A DNA stretch of 64,000 bases from Caballeronia sp. NK8. Lineage in GTDB: Bacteria; Pseudomonadota; Gammaproteobacteria; Burkholderiales; Burkholderiaceae. Of this stretch, positions 44,760 to 53,195 are shown piece after piece; positions within the stretch are counted from its first letter, which is position 1, and each line of letters starts with the position of its first letter. Location of the stretch: NCBI RefSeq assembly GCF_018408855.1, contig NZ_AP024324.1, forward strand, positions 496,001 to 560,000, in the 5' to 3' direction. Both the position numbers and the translations under genes were made by a program. The notes beneath the pieces are model-generated. The model saw nothing but the letters and a program-made list of their open reading frames with translations, made no database searches and was not told the DNA's origin.

Positions 44760-45806
44760 TCAGAATTGCGTGCGAATGCCGCCACCGATCGTCTCGCCGG
44801 TGGACTCGTGGCTCGCGCGGTCGGATAGCACCGCCGCGTACAGGTCGGTTCGCTTCGACAGCGGATACAGGTACGACAGCGCCCAGGTGTTGCGATACAC
44901 CGAGCTATTGCCGGAACTCTTCGAGTAGGCATCCGAGCCGAGAATCCGGCCGATACCTACCGGGATCGAAAAACCGAGCTGGCCGGTATCGATGCCCACA
45001 TCGCCCGTCGAGATGGCATCCCAGACGTGCTGATACTGTCCGTATAGCTTCACGAAGCCCACGTCGTACGACGCGCCCGCGTTGACCACCGATTGCGTCT
45101 TCAGTCCTGGCAGCACGGTGTCGAGATCGCCGGCATTCAGGCTGAACTTGATCTGCTGATACACGACGGACGTCGCGAAGCCGCCGTTGCTGTAGGAAAC
45201 CTGACCGGTCCACTTGTTCTGGCCGAGATGACCCGGATCGTTGCCGAACGAATACATCGCGCGACCGACAAAACCGCCGATCGCCGGTGTCGAGTAGTAC
45301 ACCGAGTTCCACCACTCGCCTGCGTTGCCGAACACGCCCTGCCCGTTCACGCCGACATAGCTGTGCAGCACCATCGGGGAGAACACGAAGGAGTTGAAGA
45401 ACGGATTGAAGGTGATCGTCGAAAACCACAGCAGCGGGGGAATCAGGCCCGCCGTCGCGGTGCCGTAGCGCCCGGTCGCGCCGACCCACGCATTGCGCGA
45501 GAACAGGCCGTCCTGCGGAAAGCCGGTGCGGCCCATCGCGCCGTTCTGAACGTTGAAATAGCCCTCGAGATCGAAGATGACTTTCGTGCCGCCGCCGATG
45601 TCCTCGGCGCCGCGCATCCCGAAGTACGATGCGGTCAGGCCGCCGTTGCCCGCCAGCACGTTCGATTGTCCGTTCAGCGGTTTCTTGTAGGCGACGAACG
45701 CGTCGATGAGCCCATAAAGCTGCACGCTCGACTGCGCATGGGCCGCTACGCTGAGCAGCGCGGCACTCAAAGCCATCGCCTGCATGCCGCTTTTTATTAT
45801 TTTCAC
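44760..45806 (-). CDS. General outer-membrane porin, Burkholderia type
   Basis: A 348-residue porin starting at a GTG (45806) with GGAG 5 nt upstream, then a signal peptide ending AAHAQ, mature start SSVQLYGLIDAF and a C-terminal Phe (GIRTQF). No ATG suits the signal peptide better. It is distinct from its neighbour at 43575 and probably arose by older duplication. It follows the NCS2 permease gene on the same strand. Confidence 0.87.
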   Translation of the reverse strand: MKIIKSGMQAMALSAALLSVAAHAQSSVQLYGLIDAFVAYKKPLNGQSNVLAGNGGLTASYFGMRGAEDIGGGTKVIFDLEGYFNVQNGAMGRTGFPQDGLFSRNAWVGATGRYGTATAGLIPPLLWFSTITFNPFFNSFVFSPMVLHSYVGVNGQGVFGNAGEWWNSVYYSTPAIGGFVGRAMYSFGNDPGHLGQNKWTGQVSYSNGGFATSVVYQQIKFSLNAGDLDTVLPGLKTQSVVNAGASYDVGFVKLYGQYQHVWDAISTGDVGIDTGQLGFSIPVGIGRILGSDAYSKSSGNSSVYRNTWALSYLYPLSKRTDLYAAVLSDRASHESTGETIGGGIRTQF

Positions 45807-45822
45807 TCCGTCTCCTTTTTAG

Positions 45823-45843
45823 CTGATTTGTAGTGCTAATCAG
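45823..45843. promoter_or_regulatory. Short inverted repeat upstream of porin
   Basis: CTGATT and AATCAG arms (6 bp) with a 9-nt spacer lie 17-37 nt before the GTG porin start. The repeat may be an operator or a weak terminator of the permease transcript. Support is limited to its symmetry and position. Confidence 0.3.
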
Positions 45844-45879
45844 GTATTTCGAGCAACTAGCTACGTTGTCTACGCGGCC

Positions 45880-47289
45880 TCAGTGCTGCGTACGAGTCGT
45901 CGCAGTCGCTGGCGTTAAAGACGCTTCCCGCGTCGAGCACAGCAACGCGTGCAGGACAACGAGCGTGAGCCCGCCCGAGATGACCGGTTGCTGAAGCACG
46001 AGCTGAAGCATCAGCGGCATGGCGCGCATGACGTCCGGCGAAACGAACAGGCCGCCCAGACCGATCAGGAACGAGAGCCCCGTCGCGATGAGCCGGCGGT
46101 CGTCCCACTCGACCTGCGCGAGCATGTGCACGCCATGCATGAAGACCACGCCGAACAGCAGCGTCGCGGCAGCGGAGATCACGGGAATCGGCACCACGAC
46201 GAGCAACATGTCGAATTTCACGCAGCCGCCCAGCACGATCAGGAAGATGCCTGCAGTGAGTGTGACGAAGCGCGAGCCGACGCGCGTCGCACGCAGAATG
46301 CCGATATTGTCCGGATAGGCGATCGTGCCGAAGCCGCCCCACATCGCCGCGACGACCGAACCGAGCGCGACTCCGAAGAGTCCTTCGGACATTCTTCCCG
46401 GTGTCAGCGTTTCGCCGCCCCAGTCCGCGACCGTCTGATAAAGCGCCATCGATCCCATACCGGCGGGAATCAGCACGAGCAGAAACACGGCGACGAGATC
46501 AGGACGCACGCCGAAACCGAACGGAAAGATGTGCGGCAGGACGACCAAGGGTGCGGCGGCCACCGCTGCGAACGAAATCGGCTGGAACAGCGTATAGGCG
46601 AGCGTGCCGAGCGCGAGGCCGAGCAGGATCGAGATCCGGCGAACCCAGCGGCCGCCCTTCAGCATGGCGAAGACGATGCCGGATACCGCAACCGCGCCCG
46701 CGAACAGATTCACGCCGGGAAAGCCGGGGCTCGCGCGATTGCCGATCCACGTGGGCAGCGCGACGCTTGCGATCTGCACCATGATCAGCATCACGATCAT
46801 GCCGGAGATGAGCGGCACCCGCAGATGCCGGGCGAACAACCCGGCCACGCTGCGCCCGCGGATCGGCACCGTGAGCGCGCACCAGATCAGCGAAGCGGCG
46901 AAGAACGAACCGAACGCGGTGCCGAGTCCGCCCGCCTGCATATGCCCGACGGCCAGCAGCGCACCGAAGCTGCCCGCGTATGGACCTTGGGCAATCGGCA
47001 GCCGCAGCAGGAAGATCGACTGCAGGATCGTGATGATTCCGCACGCCATGAAAGTCATGCCGTAGAGGTACGCGATCTGCGCGTCGGGGAGTTGGAAAGC
47101 GCGGCCGAGAATGCCGGGAAATACGAACATCCCCGTCATGCCGAAGACGTTCTGCAAACCGAGCACGGCCAGTTGCGAAAGCGGCAGGCGCTCGTTGATG
47201 CCGACATCGAAGACGCGCGCGGTGGTGTCATCGGATGCGCCGTTTCGGCTCGAGGCGCCTGACTTCGACATATCTGTTCCGTTAGTCAT
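45880..47289 (-). CDS. NCS2-family nucleobase/xanthine-type permease
   Basis: A 469-residue polytopic protein with about 12-14 membrane segments and NCS2 features (LGLQNVFGMTGMFVFPGILG, the QGPYAGSFGA region, and a Gly-rich PDNIGILRATRVGSRF near the substrate site). NCS2 proteins are proton symporters of xanthine, urate, uracil or ascorbate; divergent members occur in heterocycle clusters. The start at 47289 overlaps the MFS stop by 8 nt; ATG 47271 is an alternative. It may import a nitrogen heterocycle or similar acid for the operon at 49682 onward. Confidence 0.85.
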   Translation of the reverse strand: MTNGTDMSKSGASSRNGASDDTTARVFDVGINERLPLSQLAVLGLQNVFGMTGMFVFPGILGRAFQLPDAQIAYLYGMTFMACGIITILQSIFLLRLPIAQGPYAGSFGALLAVGHMQAGGLGTAFGSFFAASLIWCALTVPIRGRSVAGLFARHLRVPLISGMIVMLIMVQIASVALPTWIGNRASPGFPGVNLFAGAVAVSGIVFAMLKGGRWVRRISILLGLALGTLAYTLFQPISFAAVAAAPLVVLPHIFPFGFGVRPDLVAVFLLVLIPAGMGSMALYQTVADWGGETLTPGRMSEGLFGVALGSVVAAMWGGFGTIAYPDNIGILRATRVGSRFVTLTAGIFLIVLGGCVKFDMLLVVVPIPVISAAATLLFGVVFMHGVHMLAQVEWDDRRLIATGLSFLIGLGGLFVSPDVMRAMPLMLQLVLQQPVISGGLTLVVLHALLCSTREASLTPATATTRTQH

Positions 47290-48580
47290 CGAGCGGTACG
47301 CCCTTCGTTTCGGGACCGAGCCAGATCGACACCATCCCGACGATGAACAGCAGCGAGACCGCCGCCGACGCCGCCGGGAACGAGCCGAACTTCGCGACCA
47401 CGACGTTGCCCGCGAGCGGGCCGATGCTGGTCAGCGCGCGCGCCATGTTCCAGCAGAAGCCCTGGCCGGTTGCGCGCACGCGGGTGGGAAAGAGCTCCGG
47501 CAAATAGGCGGCGAAGGTGCCGAACGCGCCGATCACGAAGTACCCGTACAAAGGCATGAGCCACAGCACGCCGCCGATGTCATGCACGGTCATGAACAGC
47601 ACGAGCGAAATGGCGAGCGAGCCGACCGAGAAGATGAAGTAGGACATCCGCCGGCCGAGTGCATCGAGCATCCAGATGAGCGTCAGGTAGCCGAGCGTCG
47701 CGCCGATCATCATCAGGATGAACGCGTAACTCACCGTCGAGCCGACGTCGCGGTGATCCGAGGCCATGACCGACAACTGATGAATCCAGCTCGGAAGAAA
47801 AGTGAGCCCGCCCCAGCAGCCGAGCATGGCCGCCGACGCGACGAGCACGCCAACGATCGTCTTGCGGCGCAGCCCCGGCGCGAAGATCGCGGCGAAAGTT
47901 CGCATCGCCGGTTCGGCGTCGACGCTCGCGCGCACTTTCACCCAGCGCTGCGGTTCGGGCACGAAGAAGCGGATGAGAATCGTGACGAGCGCGGGTGCGG
48001 CGCCCATGCCGAGCACCCAGCGCCAGCCGAGACTGCCAAGCAGCAGGTTATCCAGCGCGGCGGCAAGAAATCCGAACGCGAACGCCATCTGCATGATCTG
48101 CATCGCACGGGCGCGATACCGCTCCGGCCAGGATTCCGCGACGAGCGCGGCGCCCGCCGCCCATTCGCCGCCGATGCCGAAGCCGGCCATCGCCTGCGCG
48201 ACCGCGAGCTGAGTCCAGGTTTGCGAAAACGCGCTCAACAGCGTGAAAGTGGCATAGATCAGGATCGTCCAGGCCATGACGCGCGAACGGCCGAGCCGGT
48301 CGGCGGCCACGCCGAACAGCACGCCGCCGATGCCCCACGTGAGCAGCTTGCCCGCGATGATGTAACTGCCGATCTTGCTGATCTCTGCCGCGTCGGTGGT
48401 GTGCATCAACTGGCTCACGCTCGGCACGAGCACGAGCGTGAAGAGGTTCAGGTCCATCGAATCGAACATCCAGCCGAGGAACGCGGAAATCAGCGTCAGC
48501 CACTGATAGCGCGACAGCCTGAACTTCGGCGCCGCTGCCGATGCCGCCACCCCCTCGCCTATCTCCTGCGAAGTGTCCAT
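47282..48580 (-). CDS. MFS transporter, metabolite/aromatic acid:H+ symporter type
   Basis: A 432-residue 12-helix MFS protein with the family signatures GVAADRLGRSR and FGIGGEWAAGAALVAE, and the loop RARAMQIMQ. It begins the minus-strand transporter operon that continues into the NCS2 gene with an 8-nt overlap. A candidate operator (48675-48692) lies about 95 nt upstream of its start and matches the one before the GntR gene, so it is likely induced with the catabolic operon. Start at ATG 48580. Confidence 0.88.
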   Translation of the reverse strand: MDTSQEIGEGVAASAAAPKFRLSRYQWLTLISAFLGWMFDSMDLNLFTLVLVPSVSQLMHTTDAAEISKIGSYIIAGKLLTWGIGGVLFGVAADRLGRSRVMAWTILIYATFTLLSAFSQTWTQLAVAQAMAGFGIGGEWAAGAALVAESWPERYRARAMQIMQMAFAFGFLAAALDNLLLGSLGWRWVLGMGAAPALVTILIRFFVPEPQRWVKVRASVDAEPAMRTFAAIFAPGLRRKTIVGVLVASAAMLGCWGGLTFLPSWIHQLSVMASDHRDVGSTVSYAFILMMIGATLGYLTLIWMLDALGRRMSYFIFSVGSLAISLVLFMTVHDIGGVLWLMPLYGYFVIGAFGTFAAYLPELFPTRVRATGQGFCWNMARALTSIGPLAGNVVVAKFGSFPAASAAVSLLFIVGMVSIWLGPETKGVPLDD

Positions 48581-48674
48581 TCCTGCTGTCTCCTGGTCTT
48601 CTGCCGTTTTTTACGGCTGGACGCGCCAATGCAGCTTTATCGGCGCACGCCGATCACTTGCCGGGAGTATATGC

Positions 48675-48692
48675 CGTAATACAATGTTATTG
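48675..48692. promoter_or_regulatory. Candidate GntR/FCD operator 1
   Basis: CGTAATACAAT-N3-ATTG, with the core palindrome CAAT-N3-ATTG. The same 18-nt pattern is at 49583-49600; only the central three bases differ. It is placed 95-112 nt upstream of the MFS gene, where an FCD repressor could control the transporter operon. Confidence 0.65.
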
Positions 48693-48786
48693 CAATACAG
48701 AATATTGCCAGTTTGGTCGATGCGAAGACGAAGCCAAGGACGCCCGGGTGGACGGGAAAAGGAAAATGTGGAGTGGGCAGGAAGTG

Positions 48787-48830
48787 CTGCCGCCCCGATT
48801 TGCGACGAACGTCGCAGATCGGGGCGGCGG
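48787..48830 (-). terminator. Strong GC-rich hairpin terminator
   Basis: Arms of 20 nt (48787-48806 and 48811-48830) pair with two mismatches that can be G-U pairs, around a 4-nt loop. It lies 15 nt downstream of the GntR stop on the minus strand and probably ends that transcript, insulating the transporter operon. Confidence 0.7.
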
Positions 48831-48844
48831 GAGAACAGGCAGAG

Positions 48845-49558
48845 TCAGTTGATGTCTGCGAGGACTTCGACGGCGAGCCGCTCCGCTTGCTGAACATGCC
48901 GCTTGCAGGCGGCCGCGGCCTGATCGGCATCATTTCGCATAACCGCGTCGACGATCGCTGAAATTTCGCTGTAGCTCTCGTCGAGCCGTCCTTCCTGCGA
49001 AAGCGTCGTGGCGCGCAGCATCATCACGCGCGTGTGCACGAGACGAAGCATTTCGGTCAGCACCGGGTTGCCGGCGCCTTCGAGAATCACATCGTAGAAC
49101 TTGGCTTTCTGCTTTAAAAACAACAAGATGGAATCATCTGCGCGCATGTCGCGGATCGCGGCCAGTTCCTTCAGCGCCTGCATCAGCGCGACACGCTGGT
49201 CGTTCGACGCCCGTTCGGTGAACTGATGCCCGGCCAGCGCCTCCAGCGCCGCGCGCACCTCGTACAGGCCCTTCGCCTCGTTTTTCGTGATGACCGCGAC
49301 GATCGGACCCTTGTGCGGAATCGTTTGCACTAGCCCTTCGGCGACGAGCTGACTGAGCGCTTCGCGAATCAGCGTGCGGCTCACGCCCAGCATCTCGCAC
49401 AGCTCGCGCTCGATGAGCCGGTCGCCCGGCTTGAAAGTCAGGTCGCTGATGCATGAGCGCAGCCCCTCGATCACCTGCTGCCGCAACGTCGCCGCCGGCC
49501 GCACTACTTGTCTGTTCGTGTTCATTCCTTCCTTGACCGACGTTTGCGTATCTGACAT
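48845..49558 (-). CDS. GntR-family regulator, FCD (FadR-like) subgroup
   Basis: A 237-residue repressor-type regulator: winged helix (about 25-95; GDRLIERELCEMLGVSRTLIREALSQL) and FCD ligand-binding domain (about 100-225; LYEVRAALEALAGHQF, with a His-containing metal-like pocket). Start at ATG 49558, with GAGAGGGG upstream; a long extension is discounted. It diverges from the catabolic operon beginning at 49682 and has a near-palindrome 25-42 nt upstream of its start that recurs before the MFS gene. The likely effector is a pathway substrate or intermediate. Confidence 0.88.
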   Translation of the reverse strand: MSDTQTSVKEGMNTNRQVVRPAATLRQQVIEGLRSCISDLTFKPGDRLIERELCEMLGVSRTLIREALSQLVAEGLVQTIPHKGPIVAVITKNEAKGLYEVRAALEALAGHQFTERASNDQRVALMQALKELAAIRDMRADDSILLFLKQKAKFYDVILEGAGNPVLTEMLRLVHTRVMMLRATTLSQEGRLDESYSEISAIVDAVMRNDADQAAAACKRHVQQAERLAVEVLADIN

Positions 49559-49582
49559 TCGAACCCCTCTCTCATCAAAGGT

Positions 49583-49600
49583 CGTAATACAATCATATTG
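49583..49600. promoter_or_regulatory. Candidate GntR/FCD operator 2
   Basis: CGTAATACAAT-N3-ATTG, identical to 48675-48692 outside the three spacer bases. It sits in the divergent region between the GntR gene and the catabolic operon. A related ATACAAT half-site occurs at 49637-49643, about 40 nt before the first catabolic gene. Confidence 0.68.
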
Positions 49601-49681
49601 ACACGGCTTTAGCGCGTGTTCATACTGTGTGTGATTATACAATCGTACAACCGTCCAAACCACTGCACTCAAGAGGTTTTC

Positions 49682-50077
49682 ATGCAAGACATCACGTCAT
49701 CTGAACGCAGGGCTATCGGGGCAACGATCCGCAAGGAAGTGCTCGGCACGGCGCACACGCAGCGCAACGCCGAGCCTCACCTGTTCGACGCCGTCTTTCT
49801 CGAGTTCACCGAGGACTTCTGCTGGGGCAACGTCTGGAACCGACCCGGCCTCACGCGTTCGACGCGCAGCATGCTGAACCTTGCGATGCTCGCCTCGCTC
49901 GGGCGCTGGCACGAGTTCGAAGTGCATACGCGCGGTGCGGTGAACAACGGCGTGACGGAAGAGGAAATCGCCGAAGTGCTGCTGCAGGCGGGCGTGTACG
50001 CGGGCATTCCGGTGGCGGCGGAAGCGCTGCGGCGCGCCAAGGCCGTGATTCTGGAACTCAAGGCCAAGGCCGCCTGA
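49682..50077 (+). CDS. Carboxymuconolactone decarboxylase (PcaC-like) protein
   Basis: A 131-residue PcaC-like protein of the CMD family. The conserved core reads LTRSTRSMLNLAMLASL and EFEVHTRGAVNNGVTEEEIAEVLLQAGVYAGIP; the HTRGAVNNG motif matches 4-carboxymuconolactone decarboxylase, not AhpD (no CxxC). It may decarboxylate a lactone intermediate. Start at ATG 49682, with AGAGG upstream. It is the first gene of the GntR-controlled operon. No complete protocatechuate pathway is present, so its real substrate is probably an analogue. Confidence 0.86.
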   Translation: MQDITSSERRAIGATIRKEVLGTAHTQRNAEPHLFDAVFLEFTEDFCWGNVWNRPGLTRSTRSMLNLAMLASLGRWHEFEVHTRGAVNNGVTEEEIAEVLLQAGVYAGIPVAAEALRRAKAVILELKAKAA

Positions 50078-50136
50078 GCCGACTCGCGCGTCCAATGTAT
50101 GACGCGCGTGACTTCCCCGCTTTCCCCGCAAACGTC

Positions 50137-50940
50137 ATGTCACTGTTAACACAGCCAAGTTACTGCGAAATTCCTGCCGGCCGTATCGCCTACTCGCGCT
50201 GCGGGACGGGTCGGCCGCTGGTGCTGCTTCATCCGATTGGCGTCGACCGAAGCTGGTGGGACGAATATGTCGACTCCTGGGCTTCGTCTTACGACGTGAT
50301 AGCAATCGACATGCGCGGTCATGGCGAATCGAGCACGCTCAAGTCAGGCATCACGCTCGCCGACCACGCCGCCGATGTCGCCGCGGTGCTGCACAAGGAG
50401 CGCGTCGCCGGCGCCGTGCTGATCGGCGTGTCGATGGGCGGAATGGTCGCCCAGCGCGTGGCGATCCAGTTTCCCGAACTCGTCGGCGCGATGATCCTCT
50501 GCGCGACCGCCGGCGGTTTCCCCGACGACGTGCGTCCGCGCATTCGCGCCCGCGGCGATACGAGCCGTCAGGGCGCGATGCCGGAAGTCATCGACGAAAC
50601 CATCGCGCGCTGGTTCGCGACGGATACGCCGCGCCTGGATCTCGTCGCGAAGTGCCGCGCGCGCCTCGCCGCCGATGACTGGTACAGCTGGAGCGCCAAC
50701 TGGGAGGCGATTTCCCGGCTCGACAACCTCGCTGAATTGCGCGCCGTGCCCCAGCCGGCGCTCGTCGTGGCGGGCGACGCCGACGCGAGCATTCCTCCCG
50801 CGGTATCGCAAAAAATCGCCGACGCGCTGCCGGCAGGCCGTTTCGTCACGATTCCCGGCGCGGCGCATTTCGGCGCGTTCGACATGCGCGAGACCATCGC
50901 ACCGGTGTTCAACGCGTTCCTGACGAGCCTCGCGCAGTAA
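50137..50940 (+). CDS. Alpha/beta-hydrolase, 3-oxoadipate enol-lactonase-like (PcaD-like)
   Basis: A 267-residue hydrolase with oxyanion region LLHPIGVDRSWW, nucleophile elbow GVSMGG (Ser), Asp in AGDADASIPP and His in GAAHFGAF. PcaD-type enzymes open enol-lactones; relatives open other lactones or hydrolyse ring-fission products. It follows the PcaC-like gene by about 60 nt. ATG 50137 fits family N-termini; ATG 50095 is possible, and neither has a strong ribosome site. Confidence 0.83.
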   Translation: MSLLTQPSYCEIPAGRIAYSRCGTGRPLVLLHPIGVDRSWWDEYVDSWASSYDVIAIDMRGHGESSTLKSGITLADHAADVAAVLHKERVAGAVLIGVSMGGMVAQRVAIQFPELVGAMILCATAGGFPDDVRPRIRARGDTSRQGAMPEVIDETIARWFATDTPRLDLVAKCRARLAADDWYSWSANWEAISRLDNLAELRAVPQPALVVAGDADASIPPAVSQKIADALPAGRFVTIPGAAHFGAFDMRETIAPVFNAFLTSLAQ

Positions 50941-51027
50941 GACCCGAGTCCGCGCGCGGCGCGGCTCAGAATCAACCAAATAAGTGGAGCGGACGCCCGC
51001 ATGCGTCGATCGCTCCGAGGAGGCAGT

Positions 51028-51744
51028 ATGGCAATCACCATCCGTTCGTCGTTCACCGTCGATGCGCAGCCCGCCGACGTCTGGAAGACCATGACCGACA
51101 TCGAGCGCTCCGCGCCGTGTTTTCCAGGCGCGGAACTGAAAGAGCAGCAGCCCGATGGCAGCTACAAGGGCGGCTTCACCGTCAAGCTCGGCCCGCTGAC
51201 GCTCAAGTTCGCTGGCAAATTCAAGATCGCCGATCAGAACGACGCCAACCGCACGGTCGTCGTCTCGGCGAGCGGCACCGATACCAAAGGCCGTGGCGGC
51301 GCCGATGCGCAAATCAACGCGGCCGTCGCCGAAGCCGGCGGCAAGACGAAAGTCGATGTCGTGTCGGAGGTGAATCTGTCGGGCACGGTCGCGCAGTATG
51401 GTCGAGGCGCGGGGATGATCGAAGCGCTCTCGCAGCAGTTGCTGAACCAGTTCGCGAAGAATCTGACCGCGCTCATCGAGGCGGACGCGGCTCACGATGC
51501 GCAAACGACGCACACGCTCGTCAGCGCCGACGTCCCGAACGACGCCGCGACCTCCGCTACGCCGCAAAACGCGCAGGCCGCGCGTGAGACCGCCGCGCCG
51601 GTGCCGCCCGCCGAACCGCGCCGCGCGCCGCCCGCCCCTGCGCCGGTCGCGCCGCTCGACGCGGGCGCGCTGATGCGCAAGGCGATGTGGCAGTCGATCC
51701 GAAACTTCTTCGCCCGGCTTTTCAGACCCGGGCAACAGCATTGA
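51028..51744 (+). CDS. CoxG-like SRPBCC protein
   Basis: A 238-residue protein with an N-terminal CoxG/SRPBCC domain (about 1-150; FTVDAQPADVWKTMTDIERSAPCFPGAEL) and an Ala/Pro-rich linker ending in a short amphipathic tail (RNFFARLFRPGQQH), typical of CoxG proteins that recruit molybdenum hydroxylases to the membrane. Start at ATG 51028, with GAGGAGG 5 nt upstream. It lies just before the three subunit genes of the hydroxylase. Confidence 0.87.
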   Translation: MAITIRSSFTVDAQPADVWKTMTDIERSAPCFPGAELKEQQPDGSYKGGFTVKLGPLTLKFAGKFKIADQNDANRTVVVSASGTDTKGRGGADAQINAAVAEAGGKTKVDVVSEVNLSGTVAQYGRGAGMIEALSQQLLNQFAKNLTALIEADAAHDAQTTHTLVSADVPNDAATSATPQNAQAARETAAPVPPAEPRRAPPAPAPVAPLDAGALMRKAMWQSIRNFFARLFRPGQQH

Positions 51745-51774
51745 CGAAGCGGCCGACGCACCCGTGGAGCACCC

Positions 51775-52662
51775 ATGAAACCCAGTGAATTCCAGTATCA
51801 CGCGCCGACCACCGTCGACGAGGCCGCGCATCTGCTCGGCACGCTCGAGGACGCGCGCGTGCTCGCCGGCGGCCAGTCATTGATGCCGATGATGAACTTC
51901 CGGTATCTGATGACGAGTCATCTGATCGACCTGAACGGCGTCGAGGCACTAACGCGCATCGAGGAACGCGATGGCCGCCTGCACATCGGCGCGATGGCGC
52001 GGCAGCGCGACATCGAACTGTCGCCGCTCGTCACGCAGCGCGCGCCGCTGATCCGCGAGGCGTATCAACTCGTCAGCCACAAGCAGATCCGCAATCGCGG
52101 CACGCTCGGCGGCAGCCTGTGCCAGCTCGATCCATCGTCGGAACAGCCGTGCTTCACCGCCGCGCTCGACGGCGTGCTGAGCATCGCGCGCTACGAAGAC
52201 GGCGCGGTCACGCACCGCGAACTGCCGATGTCCGACTGGGCGCTGATGTACATGACGCCCGCGCTCGAAGAAGGCGAACTGCTCGCCGGCATCTCGCTCG
52301 AGATCTGGCCCGAGGGCCACGGCTATGCATTCGAGGAGTTCGCGCGGCGTCATGGCGATTACGCCATCGTCGGCGTCGCGGCGCTGTGCACCGCCGACGC
52401 GCAAGGGCGGCTCGACCGAGTCGCGCTGACGATCTGCGGCGTGGCGCCCGGCCCGGTGCGCATGCACGACGTCGAAACCGCGCTGCACGGCCGTCCGATG
52501 GACCAAGACGCGCTGCGCATCGCGAGCGACGCCGCGCGCGCGCTCGACGTGATGACCGACGCGCACGTGAGCACCGACTACCGCCAGCATCTCGCCGGCG
52601 TCCTGAGCGAAAGAGCGCTGAAGCGGGCGTTCTCGCGCGTTGCAAGACAAAACGTACAGTGA
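51775..52662 (+). CDS. Molybdenum hydroxylase, FAD (medium) subunit
   Basis: A 295-residue FAD subunit of the xanthine-oxidase family (CoxM/CutM type): FAD-binding loops VLAGGQSLMPMMNFR and NRGTLGGSLCQLDPSSE, then the CO_deh_flav_C domain. It carries electrons from the 2Fe-2S subunit to a quinone or other acceptor. Start at ATG 51775. The gene order medium, small, large matches the Cox/Cut arrangement. Confidence 0.9.
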   Translation: MKPSEFQYHAPTTVDEAAHLLGTLEDARVLAGGQSLMPMMNFRYLMTSHLIDLNGVEALTRIEERDGRLHIGAMARQRDIELSPLVTQRAPLIREAYQLVSHKQIRNRGTLGGSLCQLDPSSEQPCFTAALDGVLSIARYEDGAVTHRELPMSDWALMYMTPALEEGELLAGISLEIWPEGHGYAFEEFARRHGDYAIVGVAALCTADAQGRLDRVALTICGVAPGPVRMHDVETALHGRPMDQDALRIASDAARALDVMTDAHVSTDYRQHLAGVLSERALKRAFSRVARQNVQ

Positions 52663-52676
52663 GCAAGGAGATGGAC

Positions 52677-53189
52677 ATGGAGACTCGTACCGTCAGAGTC
52701 GTCGTCAACGGCACCGCCTATGAGCGCGACGTCGAACCGCGCCGCATGCTCGGTGACTTCCTGCGTCACGACCTCGAACTCACCGGCACGCACTACGGTT
52801 GCGAGCACGGCGTATGCGGCGCCTGCACCGTGCTGATCGAAGGCCGCACCGCGCGCGCCTGCCTGACGCTCGCGGCGCAAGTAAACGGCCACTCGCTGAC
52901 CACCGTCGAAGGGCTCGCTCACGCGGACGGCACGCTCAACGAGCTGCAAAAAGCCTTCACCGAAACACACGCGCTGCAATGCGGTTTCTGCACGCCCGGC
53001 ATGCTGATGACGCTGACCGAACTGCTGAACGAAACCGATTCGCCGACCGAAGCCGAAATCCGCGAAGCGATCACGGGCAATCTGTGCCGCTGCACGGGCT
53101 ATCAGCCGATCGTGGCCGCGGCCCTGCTCGCCGCGCAGCGCATCCGCGATCAGCGTGCCGCCGCACCGGCGGCTTACGCGACGGAGTAA
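52677..53189 (+). CDS. Molybdenum hydroxylase, 2x[2Fe-2S] (small) subunit
   Basis: A 170-residue subunit with a plant-type cluster ([12 protein letters not shown] plus distal Cys in RACLTL) and a second helical-domain cluster (CGFCTPGM and CRCTGY). It relays electrons between the molybdenum and FAD subunits. ATG 52677 has AAGGAG 6 nt upstream; ATG 52671 directly abuts that site and is less likely. It follows the medium-subunit gene with a 14-nt gap. Confidence 0.92.
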   Translation: METRTVRVVVNGTAYERDVEPRRMLGDFLRHDLELTGTHYGCEHGVCGACTVLIEGRTARACLTLAAQVNGHSLTTVEGLAHADGTLNELQKAFTETHALQCGFCTPGMLMTLTELLNETDSPTEAEIREAITGNLCRCTGYQPIVAAALLAAQRIRDQRAAAPAAYATE

Positions 53190-53195
53190 CACACG

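Noticed and set aside
45949..48679. Two long plus-strand frames across the NCS2 and MFS genes
   Set aside because: They are charged, repeat-like shadows of two membrane-protein genes on the minus strand.
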